From contig BFEA01000444.1 in NCBI GenBank assembly GCA_003427395.1, forward strand, positions 1,186,055 to 1,225,065: a stretch of DNA of 39,011 nucleotides, given 5' to 3'. A program made the position numbers and the translations under genes. The stretch comes from Chara braunii. Lineage: Eukaryota > Streptophyta > Charophyceae > Charales > Characeae. Position 1 is the first letter of the stretch. Each line of letters starts with the position of its first letter. The notes under the pieces are model-generated. The model was not told where the DNA came from, did not search any database, and was given only the letters and a program-made list of their open reading frames with translations. Of the stretch, positions 9,641-20,940 are shown in pieces.

Positions 9641-10090
9641 TTAACAAAAGTTGTATTTTTCATCACCACTTCAGGACTTCCTTCACCACTTCAGGATGCA
9701 GCCAACCTACCTAAACAGGTGGTTTTCAGGGTCTTCGGACCTTTCACCACTTCGGAACCATTCAGGTCTAATTCTGAATGGTCTTGAAGTGGTGAAAGCT
9801 CCGAAGACCTTGAAAACCACCTGTTTAGGCAGGCTGCATACTGAAATGATGAAGGGTGGCTTTCATGATCTTCGGACCTTTCACCACTTCAGGACCATTT
9901 AGGATTTTCAGAGTGCCCAAAACTCTCACTTCACCACTTCAGGACACCTTTCACCACTTCAGGATGCACCTTGCCTAAACAGGTGGTTTTCTGGGTCTTC
10001 GGACCTTTCACCACTTCAGGATCATTCAAGATTTTCAGACCGCCCAAAACTCTCACTTCAGAATTTTTATTCCTGAATTTTCAGCTACCC
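9640..10090. mobile_element. insertion-like block with CACCACTTCAGG repeats and large hairpin
   Basis: This block splits the 59-bp satellite. It contains about seven copies of CACCACTTCAGG or a near match, and direct repeats of CTTCGGACCTTTCACCACTT at about 9734, 9870 and 9998. It holds a 144-nt imperfect palindrome at 9696-9839. There is no coding frame. Clear terminal repeats or target-site duplications could not be set by eye, so calling it mobile is an inference from its position. Confidence 0.45.
9696..9839. other. 144-nt imperfect hairpin
   Basis: The left arm 9696-9765 (70 nt) pairs with the right arm 9774-9839 (66 nt) around an 8-nt loop. There is one 4-nt bulge near the base and a handful of mismatches. 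Both arms carry CCTAAACAGGTGGTTTTC and GGTCTTCGGA. Transcription from either strand would give a long, nearly perfect stem like those processed into small RNAs. A palindromic transposon is the other reading. Confidence 0.75.
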
Positions 10091-11085
10091 GATAACCGCT
10101 TGTGTTATCACAATGATATCACTAACAATGTGGTAAGAGTAGCAAGGCTCCGAGCATTCTGCCTTATCACAATGATATCACTAACAATGTGGTAAGAGTA
10201 GCAAGGCTCCGAGAAGCCTTCCTTATCACAATGATATCACTAACAATGTGGTAAGGGTAGCAAGACTCTGAGCAACCTGCCTTATCACAATGATATCACT
10301 AACAACGTGGTAAGAGTAGCAAGGCTCCGAGCAGCCTGCCTTATCACAATGATGTCGCTAACAATGTGATAAGAGTAGCAATGTTTCGAGAAGCCTGCCA
10401 TATCACAATGATGTCACTAATGAGGTGATAAGAGTAGCAAGACTCCGAGAAGCATGCCTTATCGCAATGATGTCGCTAACAATGTGATAAGAGTAGCAAG
10501 GTTTCGAGAAACCTGTCTTATCACAATGATGTCACTAACGAGGTGATACNNNNNNNNNNNNNNNNNNNNNNNNNNNNNNNNNNNNNNNNNNNNNNNNNNN
10601 NNNNNNNNNNNNNNNNNNNNNNNNNNNNNNNNNNNNNNNNNNNNNNNNNAATGATGTCACTAACGAGGTGATAAGAGTAGCAAGACTCCGAGTAGCCTGC
10701 CTTATCACAATGATGTCGCTAACAATGTGATAAGAGTAGCAAGGCTCCGAGAAGCCTGCCTTATCGCTATGATGGTTCGGATGGTGTGATAAGAGTAACA
10801 AGGCTCCGAGAAGCCCGCCTTATCGCAATGATGTCACTAACAATGTGGTAAGAGTAGCAAGGCTCCAAGAAGCCTGCCTTATTACCCGCCAACGGCGCTT
10901 CAATGCAAGCGGCGGTAGAAGAAGCAAGGCACCGAGATGCTTGCCCTATTGCCCAGCCGCATGGATGAAGGAAGTGGTAGTAAGAGGAGCGAGGCTCCGA
11001 GAAGCCCGCCTTACTACCATCTGACCTTGATCTAATGCAAGGCAGTAGAAAGACGAAGCGAGACCCTTAAGGTCTAACCTATCAC
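10091..11085. repeat. 59-bp satellite array, right segment
   Basis: TTATCACAATGAT anchors recur exactly every 59 bp at 10105, 10164, 10223, 10282, 10341, 10400, 10459 and 10518. After the gap they are at 10702, 10761, 10820 and 10879. From 10880 to about 11085 units are degenerate and longer. Each unit holds two inverted repeats: TTATCACA with TGTGRTAA, and AGGCT with AGCCT. Identical spacers are absent and units are contiguous, so this is not a CRISPR array. Confidence 0.92.
10550..10649. other. assembly gap of 100 N
   Basis: Exactly 100 N lie inside the satellite. Unit phase changes by 7 bp across the gap, so the N count is a placeholder. The real array may be much longer. Confidence 0.97.
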
Positions 11086-12460
11086 AAGCAGACACCCAGT
11101 GAAGATGAGTAGATCCCGAATGGTCTACCATACTATTACTAATTGTCTCGATAAACAGGAAACAATGAAAGCTCTGCAAAGAGATCGACCCATGACCAAC
11201 GGACCATTTTCTGATTCTACTTAGGTGGTGGTAGAAGGAATGTGACCTTATGTGACCTGTCCTACTATCTTAACCTCCTGATTAATGTCTATCTTATGAT
11301 TCTATTCCAGATGAAACTGATTTTGTTTTGCTTGTGTATGTCTATAATAGGTAATAATATGATGAAGAGGAAAGTATTAACGATATTAGTTTTATATCTT
11401 TCTTCCTTTCTCTAAGAGATTGGTCTGATAAGAACTTAGAGTGGCTACCTAGAGGGAGTCTATACAAGACTACACGTTGTTGCCTTATGGTAACAAGTTG
11501 GTTCGCCAACTCAACCCTCACTCACCCTCAACACCCACACTTTGCATCGACCTTTGCACTGAAAGGCATTTCTGAATTTTCGGGTCATTGTCTAAATGGT
11601 CTGTGTTTGGTCAAAAGGGGTCCTTGAAAGACTAAAGTCAGATGAGGATGAATGACTAAGTCGAAAAGGGGATGTCTTACTGAAAGGTTGGAAGTGTAAG
11701 TGTAATGTGGGTGAAAGTGAATAAAAGGTTGACTCCGTCAAGAATTGTGTAAAGTGATTGACTCTTGTCTGCAGGTCAGTAAAACGACCAGCGACATGCT
11801 ATTCACGGCAGCCCATTGAGAAACTTATGTAATCATGAACCTTGATCTAGACGTTCCATCAGTGCGCGATTGGTTTGAGTACCCAGCCTTGCGCCTTTTC
11901 CCTGATTGTTGGGAAAATTAGGATTATTGTTAAGGCGACAAACCTTATTCATTTCATGTTCATTTCATTTGTACATGTTTGAAAGGTCAAAGACCTATGT
12001 TTTCCCTTGATGAATTCAGATTGTTTATGTGAGAGTGTAAAGTGTATGTGACATCTCCTTGCCTAATTACTCTGCCATATTTCATCTCACATGTATGCAT
12101 GATATAATTAAAGGGTTTTTCATAGAGAGATATGTCGAATGGACTTAATTACTAGGTAAGATGGGTATGTGTCTTATGCGCAACCCTTGATAATTTAAGT
12201 ACTGAGAGGGATCCTGCTTTGAAAATGGGATAGGCTATGAGTCATACCTATAAAAACTATTTCTAGGCAAAATGTAGTATGCACGAACGTTCGTCAGTCG
12301 AGTCGACCTGATTTGTAAGTCGGTCCGGGAGATCAGCGACCCGATGCCTGACGCGTATACGGGTCAGTCTTAGGCGTTCAACCTCGCGTATGCCTATGCT
12401 ACGGCGATCGAGCAAACGCCATCGGCTGACTTACCTCTGCGATTGCAAGTAAAGTCTTCG
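11086..12460. other. unassigned, ORF-poor sequence
   Basis: There is no reading frame above 60 codons on either strand between about 11180 and 12430. No repeats or RNA genes were recognised. Ordinary composition suggests old decayed repeat DNA. Confidence 0.4.
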
Positions 12461-12900
12461 CACGTGAGTCAGTAGCTCAGCAGGGATACGCCCACCTAAG
12501 GGATGGTGACAACTCCCGCAGGTGGAGGTGAGTTGTACCTCGTGGGATCTCTGTCCTGTCGCAGGGAGCCGCGAGAGGTATAGCTGGCGCGCACGGCCGG
12601 AGTTGATCTTAGCTGAAACACTTATAAAACTCCTGCATGAGGCGACCGTGAGGTTCAACACCAAAAAATTCTTTACGTCTTGGTGTAGGACCGCCGCGCT
12701 CGACAGGTGGCGTCGTTGCCGGGGACCTTCGGTTGCCTGTCGGGGTCCTATGCGAATAGACATGGGTTTGGTAAATTGAAGTACTCGCTAGACGACAACC
12801 TTAATTTAATTGTCAGCATCATTATCATTAATAAGGGTGCTCACCGGCAACGAGTTAACCCGTTGTCGGGGATCTCGCTTTCCAGTCCTCAGTGAACAAA
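12461..12900. other. GC-richer unassigned block
   Basis: Overlapping frames on both strands (12431-12763 minus, 12522-12779 plus) show no family resemblance. TAGCTCAGCAGG near 12471 resembles an A box, but no B box follows. A near-palindrome, CCGGCAACG...CGTTGTCGG centred on GTTAAC, lies at about 12843-12869. Confidence 0.3.
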
Positions 12901-15130
12901 CTCAGGTATGGTAAGACGATGATCATGTCAAAACGACAACCTTCAATCAAACTAATATAGTCTGTGATATGCGGGTTGAAATTGTGTCAAATAGATGTGA
13001 TGCGTATGAAAAGGTGTGCAATTATATCGATAGTACCTACAAAGGTCATGTTGTTAGGGACTTTGACTACTTACCAACATCCTTAGAAGAACGAACTAAG
13101 GTATAGGATAGTTAGAAGTCTACGTCAGCTAGTGAAGGTGATACTTTTACATAGAAGTTAGAAGTTAAGTTAGTGGATGACTTCAGGGAGGTATTTGTGT
13201 ATGTTGGATCCTTCCTTCAGTTATATACTCGAGACATTTGTCCGTATAATCGTTTGTGTCGACTTGAGTAGTTAGAAAATTTTACGACTGCATTGGTACT
13301 CTTAAAATTTTTCAAGGGTCAAGGAGAGATAGGTGTGATTAAATATTTTATTTATCTTAAGGAAGTGTAGACTGACTTGGTATGCCTTACTTTGACAATG
13401 TTTTTCTTTTATGTATCTCTTCAGTCATATCTATAGGGTAGGGTTGTGACGGAATTTCGTTCCTTGTCTGATTAATTATCTATTCAGTTCATTGCTTATC
13501 ACCTTACAAGGTAGAGAACTCGTTGCATCCTTTGTTGATGTCAGTAGTACGGGCAACATGATAACTTATATAATGTAGCGTTCACAGGTCCTAGCGCATA
13601 ATCTCATCAAGTCTCGATTTTTTATACAGGATCGTCACGAATAGTCTTACTATCAGGGTCGTATCTCAATCTTGCCCCTTTGAAAGGTGATGTATACTGT
13701 TAGTTCTCTTTTGAAGTTGAATAATATGCCTAAATATCGAATAGGCATTTTTAGGCCCTGGAAGAAAATATAGGTGTTCGGCTACCTACTTGAAGGATAT
13801 ATGCGTTTGCATGGTCATTTGTCATATAATCAGAGTACAATATTATAAACTAAGTTAACCCCACTATTCATTGCTTGCATAGTCTAACTAGATCATCAAA
13901 TTTGTGAAGCTATACGCTCTAGGTCCTAACGATAGGCTCGGTCTCTCGACGGATGTCTAACTTTTAAGGTTGCATCGTGTGGCATATGAATCTATGATTA
14001 TCTGCTTGAGATAAGTGTCCTCTCCAAGACTCTACTTAATATGGTCTGATGATGAGGGTATTTACTTAACAGTTAGCTAATCTGTGAAGATGTAATGATT
14101 AAAAGTCATGCGTTTTTGTATGATAGGTGCATTAAAGTGGTAGTGAACGATTGTATATTAGGATCTGTCGAAGTACAAAAGGGTCATGACATTTAGCATA
14201 CCTTTCTGTCAGTCGCTCGAGACACAAATGACATTGTAGCCTTAGAAACCCGGTTATAGTCGTATTGTGAGATAATATGAATAAATAAATTGAATATAGT
14301 AAGTGATAATGCGGTTAGTTGTCTTGACAGTTAGAACCTTACTATTTAGTAAAGATCTGATTAGAATATTGTGCTAGTGTGGTATAGCGTCTGGTTGACA
14401 AGGTTGCCCTGTGGAAGTATAATTTAACCTTTAGGATATGATTACATATAAACTAATTATTTCATCACCCACTTAGTGACTGACTAATCATTAGGGACAA
14501 ATGGTATAGTAAACGTAATATTAGGTCGTAATATCAGGTCATCTACGTGAAAAATAAGTATCCGTTTGAGGTTGTATATGATAGAGTACGATAATGAATT
14601 AGTTTTAGGAGTCAATGCATAAAGACTCTAATTATAGATGCGAACTTTTATCGATTGGTTACTCAATAGAATTCGAGTATGGGAGTGTCCACTTGATAAC
14701 ATCCCGGCTCCTCGAATTTCAGTATTATATAAAGAGTGACAAAACTACCTATTCGCACTATGGTAAATATGTATGACTTGGTACGAATGGTTGTATGTTG
14801 GAATGGATATTGATTGCTTGATAATTGTTTGTGTCTGCCTGGATATGCTTATGAATTGAGCTCCTCGATAAGGGTACAAAAGCTGTATGAAATCCACGTT
14901 CGGCATGGGATCGAAGGTGAATGGAGTGATCAACCCTTGAAGAGAAGAAATTCTCTTAAAGGCGGTCAGCATACAGAACCTGTCCTTTAAGGAATTGCAA
15001 CGTCGATTGATACCTTTGCGTGATAGACTTAAAGAGGGTATAATTAAGTCCTGTAGGCGGTAGTTAGACTCACGCCGGAACAATGTTCCTGGTCCATAGT
15101 GAGGTGTTGTCATTTTTCCTTATACAGGAG
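12901..15130. other. ORF desert
   Basis: From about 12896 to 14744 there is no frame of 60 codons in any of six frames. TAG, TAA and TGA triplets are dense on both strands. Short peptide-like stretches on the plus strand (around 13060-13110) do not extend. I cannot assign an origin. Confidence 0.45.
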
Positions 15131-16300
15131 AGATGACTACACTATCGTCGAAAGGGAGGAAGATGTTCAAGGCCTTGATTGAACTCTAACGGTGAGTGGA
15201 ACGACTACCACTTAGTCTGGGCACGCTTGGAGTGCTAGCCCAAGCGGGGTTCATGCTAGGAGGGTTCACCGCACTCTGAAAAGGTATGGTCTTACCAACC
15301 GGTCTTTAGACGGGTGTGAATGGAGTCGTCTGACTGTGCTCGATAAGGTCAACCAGGTACAAGTACTGAAATCGGAGGGAGATGTGGTGAGGCTCAATCC
15401 TAGAAGCGGGGCTCGAGATCTGAGATGTTATCTTTTGGCTGGATTACACCACCCCTCGGCACAATATACCCCTGTTGAGCCTGAAGAAGTACTATATCTT
15501 TTGTCATCATTATTGTTGCCGTTTTGACTTCACTGTGAATTGTTCTCCTAATTGTAAAAATTGTTCTCATTGTTAATGAGGTGACCAGTTGATGGTTATT
15601 TGAATTGATAGTTGACTGAATGTTTTGATATCTTATGAATTATTATTATATTTTCATACAGTCGCAAACGTTTCTTCTACTATCTTAAGTAATATTCCTC
15701 ATTTTGGTAGGAAAATGTCATTTACACTTGTATTGTAAAGTTTCGTGAAGACGGGGGGAAAACTGTGCGTACAGTGACGAGTTGCATGTGACATGTTTCT
15801 TCGATGGTGATATCGATCAGGATGGTGAAATGTGATACGATTTTGATGATTGTTGTCTACAGGGTTTAATCCCTGTGGGCAACTTCAGCTTAATACTCAG
15901 ATCAGAGTATTATGCGACATTCGTGCAATGTATTATCGGAGGCGAAGCCTCAAGGGTCTGTATGACGGCGACCTAAACTGAGTTCTTGAATCTTGGAATT
16001 TTTTTTTTTTTGGCAGACACGATAAATGTCCTGCTTACAAAGACATCAAATGTATGTCTTGAAAAGGCGCCGCTCATTCCTCTATGGGGTTAGTCTGAGA
16101 AAAGTTTGTGAGATCCAAAAGAGGGACTCATTCGAAAATATTGATGTTTTGAGAGATATCTTTGCATCAATGGTAACGTGGAAGCCAACATTTTCATTTG
16201 GGACACGGAATAATTTTGTATATTTTGAAAGATCCCCGAGACGCGTGTCCGACCGAGCTGTGATCGAGACTTGGAGGATACGACCCCTAAATGAGAACCT
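15131..16300. other. unassigned sequence
   Basis: Only short frames are present (15336-15527 plus, unrecognised). A 7-bp inverted repeat, AATACTC...GAGTATT, lies near 15891-15910, and a T10-12 run near 16000. A 140-codon plus frame starting at 16026 runs into the repeat below and has no recognised similarity. Confidence 0.35.
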
Positions 16301-16310
16301 AACGATGGTC

Positions 16311-16475
16311 CTCGTTCATCCACTAAGTAACAACCTGACGATGAAATATTTATTTTTATGTTTTTTTTTTAACATCGTTCATCCACAAAGTGGCAACCTG
16401 ACAAGGATTAAAATATTTTTGATGATGATTTTTTTTTGTATATATTGAATTGAACATCGTTCATCCACTTCAGGA
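16311..16475 (+). repeat. three short tandem units with CGTTCATCCAC
   Basis: CGTTCATCCAC begins at about 16313, 16377 and 16458. The first two are followed by AAGT and CAACCTGAC and then a T-rich run; the third is only the start of a unit. Spacing is 64 and about 81 bp. Confidence 0.65.
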
Positions 16476-17419
16476 GGTCCGTATGAGGGACTGAAATTAC
16501 CAAGCCTATGGTGAAAAATTGGCATCGTTGGGACGTAACTCTCCGCGTGGGCTGCTGACCAAGTATAACCAGACAGCGGACCTTCCGGTTTTGGCCTGAA
16601 CTTGAGACCAGAGGGGTGACCACCTTGATGAAGGAATCAACTCAGGTAGTTACCGGAGGGGTTGAATGTAGTATTTGAAATATGTGCAAATTTTGATGAT
16701 AGGACTTACCCGTTATTGCGCAACCAATACGGGGACTACCGTTAATATAACAAACACGGTACTCCGCAGCTCCGGCTTGATCAGCAGGACTGTGGTGGGT
16801 CAAGATGGAGACTGTTTGTCCTCCTGTATTAGGCTTCGGGCAGGACAATTGGCAACTTTGGACATTAATATCAAAAGTTGGACATCCAAGGTCTCGGTTA
16901 GGACCCACGTTTGAGGGGTTGAGTTCGCATGCGGACAATGACCCTGAAGACAACCAACGATGACCTGGGTCAAAAGTCTAAGGGTGAGGGGAAGGAGGAG
17001 GCATTGTCACACTTGGCGAATTCGTGTACTGTAGCATAGATCAAGTATCCTCACTTCAAGTTATTGGATTTATTTTGTATAATGTGTGAGACACGGGTTA
17101 AAATCCCGGCAGTAACAATGAAACGTGAGGTGACGATGTCAATCCTGAACCACACTTCAATCCAGACACTCGGATTTGGCTATCCACTTATCAGAGATGC
17201 ACCTTATTTTAGAAAAAATGATTCATCTTCTCTTTTTAAAAAAAGAAAGACAAATACATTTATTGTTTGTATTGTCTCATTTATCCGATGATGTTATCGA
17301 TCATGTCATATTTTATCAATTGATTCGATCATGGGAAACGATATAAGGAGGAATTGTATGGATGATTGCGATAAACGTCCCTAACGACGGGGACGTCGCT
17401 TAATAGGGTCTGGGAATAC
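16476..17419. other. unassigned sequence
   Basis: Frames of 60-100 codons occur on both strands and are not recognised. A B-box-like GGTTAAAATCC near 17096 lacks an A box. The block ends at copy B of the 835-bp repeat. Confidence 0.35.
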
Positions 17420-18194
17420 AGTCGGATCAAATACCTTTACAAGGGTATTTGGCCATACTTTTGCATTCGACACGTTGACGGCGTCGGCTACCATGACGGA
17501 GCCAGTCTGGGATGAAGAGGGTGTGCACGCTTTGGCGTTACACTTAAAAATGATTTCCTCGGCCATTGAGGACGGCGTTTATGGGCTCGCGTTGTTATGA
17601 CGCGCGCTGCGATGGTTAGGATTCGTAGTAATACCCTCCGACCGAAAAGGTCGAATGGTTGATTGAGTTAATATTGTGTCGGATAGATTTACGACACGCA
17701 CTAAGGCTTGGTCTGGTACCTGTCTACCTACCGGTACCAGGTGTTTAAAACTGTCAACTTTTGTCTTCTTCTACTCGAACTCGAGTACCCTGCACATCTA
17801 CCTCTACTTGGTGAGGTACCGGCCTACGTGCTACTGGAGTGTTATCCGCTGCTGCGGACGTCTTTTTCCGCCACTTGAGTGTTTTCCCAGCCGCGACCCT
17901 CAATATCACGACTAACAGGTAAGTGTCGGCCCTTCGGGCCTTCCGATCAACCTATTGCCTTGTGGGTCATCCACACACTTAAACCGACAAGCACTCAGAC
18001 AGGCACGCAGACCAGCAAGCGCGCACACACGCAGAAATTTAGAAATGGCTCGGGGGTTAGGCGGACCTATCACCACTACTCTACGAATACCTGAGTTGCT
18101 CCTCTTCAAACCGAAGTAGGAGCTAGCTTAGTGGGATTCGGTGCGGATTAGGAATCTGATGACTCGAGGATCGAATCCATCCGACTGCAAGCTA

Positions 18195-18788
18195 CCTTCT
18201 TAACTTGAAAAAAATGTACGTACCTTGTATACGAATACAACGTACGGGGTACGTTGTATTCAAATACAACGTACGTACGTTATAAAACGAGTTTTATGGT
18301 ACAACTTTTCAGAAGCCTGTAGTACTGCCGTTGTTTTTATTTTTATCTCAAATTTGGTTGGGAATTTCCCCAAGACCCTCAGGCAAAAGTTGTTTGCGTT
18401 GCAATGTTGTACAACATACATTTTTTTCGGATTTTTTACTGAAGTTGTTTTTTTATCGAAATTATGAAAAAATCAGTAAAAAACATTTTCATCGTCGTTT
18501 TTTTTTCTTCTCGAATTTTCTCGTGAATTTCGATAAGACCCTCAGGCAAACGTTGTTTGTATTGCATTGGTGTATAACATTTTATTTTTTTGGATTTTTT
18601 TTTTTTTTTTGAAAAATCAAAGTTCCAAAAATTCGAATACAACATACGTACGTTGTATTCGAATACAACGTACGTACGTTATATTCGAACGTACGTTCTA
18701 TTCGGGGAAAAACAAGCGATTTCTGAAAACCTGATTTCCAGAGGTAATTCGAATATAACGTACATACGTTTTTTTCGGGTTAAGAAGG
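18195..18788. mobile_element. 594-bp TA-flanked inverted-repeat element (MITE)
   Basis: Perfect 10-bp terminal inverted repeats CCTTCTTAAC (18195-18204) and GTTAAGAAGG (18779-18788) extend imperfectly to about 30 bp: 25 of 30 positions match by eye. TA lies on both sides (18193-18194 and 18789-18790). TA target duplication is the mark of Tc1/mariner-type DNA transposons. There is no transposase frame, so the element is non-autonomous. Inside are several CGTACG-rich palindromes near both ends and an internal duplication of about 162 bp, with AGACCCTCAGGCAAA near 18373 and 18535. Copy A serves as the empty site. The superfamily assignment is inferred from the TA only. Confidence 0.85.
18370..18610. 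repeat. internal duplication in the MITE
   Basis: Two diverged units of about 160 bp share AGACCCTCAGGCAAA, GTTGTTTG, a TGTATAACAT-like block and a T-rich end. The duplication is inside the element and therefore probably arose before or during its spread. Confidence 0.6.
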
Positions 18789-19965
18789 TAACTCCTTTTT
18801 GCAAGGAGCTTAACTTAGCCCCTCGGATGGCTGGCGGGAGCTTGAACCCACTGTCGGAGCAAACACCCTTACAAGGGTATTTGCTCATGTTTTTGCATTT
18901 GGTACATAGTCAACGCAGGTCGTCGTGCCGGAGATGGTCTGGAGTAAAAAGTGAAACTTTTTTGGCTTGGCACTATGAAGCAAAACTTCTCGATCTCTGA
19001 GGTCGAGGTTTCCGGGTAGCCACATGCAGTGATACGATGCATAAGACAGCGGAAAGAGGTTAGTAGAAATTAAAAGTCTCCGACCGCAGGGTCGGAGGGT
19101 TGGAAGAAAAACAAGAAAGGTCGCACGGAATGTGGCGACCACAATCTAAAACCGTTAAAATATCAGGCGGTAAGGCAAAAAAAAATTAGAATGAGTGACA
19201 GGGCATCAGATCGGCCGGTATAGGAAAGTCGGCAGGCCGCGCCACCGTAAAATTTAAAGACGACTGATAAATTAATGCAACCCCTGACCGTGCAGCCGGG
19301 GCAGCCAAGAGAAACACATTGCCTACCATAATAGGTTACGACAGTTGGTACCTATATCCTTACTCATATGTCGTGAGTAGGATTAAGGCTCCATCTCCAC
19401 GTCCCGTATGTAGAAAGGAAGTCCCCTCTCAGGTAGCGACTTCGTGTCCACGCGATCACCCAAGCAACCGGTGCCTTCGTCCCTTTTGAGGGAGACATCG
19501 TTGCAAGCTCTAATATCGTCCGCACAGGGCCTAGAGTTAGGCTACTTGAACTAGTATCCGCCTATCTACTGGTGTCGGACCTATAAGAAAGTCAACTTTT
19601 GTTTTCTTCTACTCGGCCTCGTGTACCCGACACATCTACCTCTACATGGTGAGGTGCCGGCCTACCTGCTACGTGAGTGTTTTCCGTTGCTCTTAAGTGT
19701 CGAGGACCTTTTTCCCCGCCACCTGAGCGTTTCTCCCGCCGCGACCCTCAAATGTCGTGGCCGCAGCTAAGTACCGGCCCTTCGGGCCTTCCGATGAATC
19801 AAGTGTCGTTGAGGGTCACACAGACACTAAAGACGACAAGCGCTCAAGCTGGTAAGCAGACCAGCAAGCGTACACACTCAGACACATGGAAACAGGCTTG
19901 GGCCACTGATTGGGCTGAGTCAATACTTCATACATGGTACGGTTGCTCCCTATCTTTTCGATATT

Positions 19966-20090
19966 GGAGCTAGCTCAGTAGGATAGAAGGGCAAATTGTA
20001 TATTGGAGCTAGCTCACTAGGATAGAGGGGCAGATCCTTAAACAAAGGACATAGGGATTGAGTCTGCCCTATGCTGAGCTAGCTCCTTTT
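19966..20090 (+). repeat. tRNA-like hairpin, copy C, with duplicated head
   Basis: GGAGCTAGCTCAG (19966-19978) is exactly complementary to CTGAGCTAGCTCC (20074-20086), followed by TTTT. The head is duplicated 39 bp downstream (20005), each copy with an A-box-like TAGCTCA. A B-box-like GGATTGAGTC lies at 20055-20064. The short stem after it (AGCTCCTT with AAGGAGCT) is kept, with different loop bases from copy A. Confidence 0.5.
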
Positions 20091-20134
20091 ACAAGGAGCT
20101 CCTCATCATTTTTTCACTTGGGCTCAGTCGGCCA

Positions 20135-20225
20135 GGACTCGAACCCGTGACCTTAGTATAGGAGTTAGTTAAGTTTCGTTCGTTAGTTGAAAATGAGTGT
20201 AGTAGGGCTGCGACACTTGGCAACC
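20135..20225 (-). repeat. opposing tRNA-like module, copy C
   Basis: On the minus strand GGTTCGAGTCC at 20135-20145 is a perfect B box. A weak A-box-like TTGCCAAGTG is near 20213-20222. Spacing is longer than in a normal tRNA. Confidence 0.4.
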
Positions 20226-20559
20226 TAAGGTAGTTAGCATTTAGATATCTGTTAGATTTTTTTCTTTCTTTTCTTTTTAGAATTCTTATTTTTTTAATTT
20301 CTTGTTGAGTTGTGTTTTCTTTTCTTTCAGCGTCCGCGAATTTCTTTAGTAGACTTACCTTCCTGAAACTGCCCCGATTTTTTTGGGCAGATTCGTTCCC
20401 GAGGAGTTTTTGAATATCCACCACGATAACGAACATCGAACGTGGCTGGCCCGACGTGCTCTACGAAAGAGCTTTGCACGAGAAGGACGGGCGAGCGAAA
20501 GTGACAAACGGGGCGGATCTCGATTGCGACATTGAGAAGCAGAGTGCCGGGAAGGTGGC

Positions 20560-20940
20560 TCCGAAGAAGGTAAGATGCGCCGAAGGGAGGAAGAAGGGCG
20601 CGCGAAAGAGAAGAAGAGGAGCGAGGCCTGGAAGCGAGAGAGAGCAGGAGACGCGCGGGAGTGCGCGACCAAAAAACTTGGCGAGCGGATGCAGCGAAAG
20701 GAAACGCACGCGGAGGGCAACGAAGAAGACGAGCGCTAAGAGAAGAAGAGACATAGGAAGAAAGAAGGGGAGCGCAAGACGGACGCGGGCTTATGAGTGA
20801 AGAAGGGAGGTGCGCAAGGAAGGAAGAAGAAGAAGAAGAAGAGGAGAAGAAGAGGAGAAGAAGAGGAGAAGAAGAGGAAGAAGAAGAAGAAGAAAAAAAA
20901 GAAGGAAAAGGCAAAAGGGGGAGTTCAAGGGGGAGATGAT
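20560..20940. repeat. polypurine tract downstream of copy C
   Basis: The tract is GA-rich with (GAA)n and (GGA)n near 20820-20900, echoing the tract after copy A. The basic frame at 20456-20800 and the Ser-rich antisense frame at 20327-20914 are products of this composition. Confidence 0.75.

Larger units (their letters stand above)
17420..18850 (+). repeat. dispersed repeat copy B, interrupted by a transposon
   Basis: This copy is near-identical to copy A over most of its length, with the same palindromic head (17429-17450), donor-like CAG|GTAAGT (17919), GGCCCTTCGGGCC hairpin and tRNA-like module. That module has its A box at 18124-18134 and B box at 18168-18178. Removing the 594-bp insertion and one TA leaves 835 bp, equal to copy A. 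The copy ends at AACCCA, one base before copy C starts. Confidence 0.8.
18852..20260 (+). repeat. dispersed repeat copy C (diverged, longer)
   Basis: It starts TGTCGGAGC with the ACCCTTACAAGGGTATTTG palindrome and has a family-like beginning to about 18990. A long private stretch follows (18990-19570) with a CTCCGACC...GGTCGGAG hairpin near 19077-19097. From about 19590 it matches copy A: CTTCTACTCGG, ACATCTACCTCTAC, the GGCCCTTCGGGCC hairpin (19776-19788), GCAGACCAGCAAGCG, then the tRNA-like modules. The donor-like site is lost. Copy C abuts the end of copy B, so one inserted at the end of the other or both are parts of a larger element. Confidence 0.65.

Noticed and set aside
10091-10900. 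59-bp array as a CRISPR
   Set aside because: Units are contiguous with no variable spacers, and the window is eukaryotic.
12465-12560. tRNA gene suggested by TAGCTCAGCAGG
   Set aside because: No B box or cloverleaf pairing follows.
16026-16448. 140-codon plus frame
   Set aside because: No recognised similarity, and its last third is translated from short tandem repeats and T runs.
17088-17110. B-box-like GGTTAAAATCC
   Set aside because: No A box at a suitable distance upstream.
3557-18850. Copies A and B as the two LTRs of one 15-kb element
   Set aside because: Nothing between them resembles gag, pol or a primer site, and a third copy follows B; dispersed copies are simpler.
20327-20914. 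195-codon minus and 114-codon plus frames after copy C
   Set aside because: Both depend on the GA-rich tract, overlap each other on opposite strands and show only low-complexity text.
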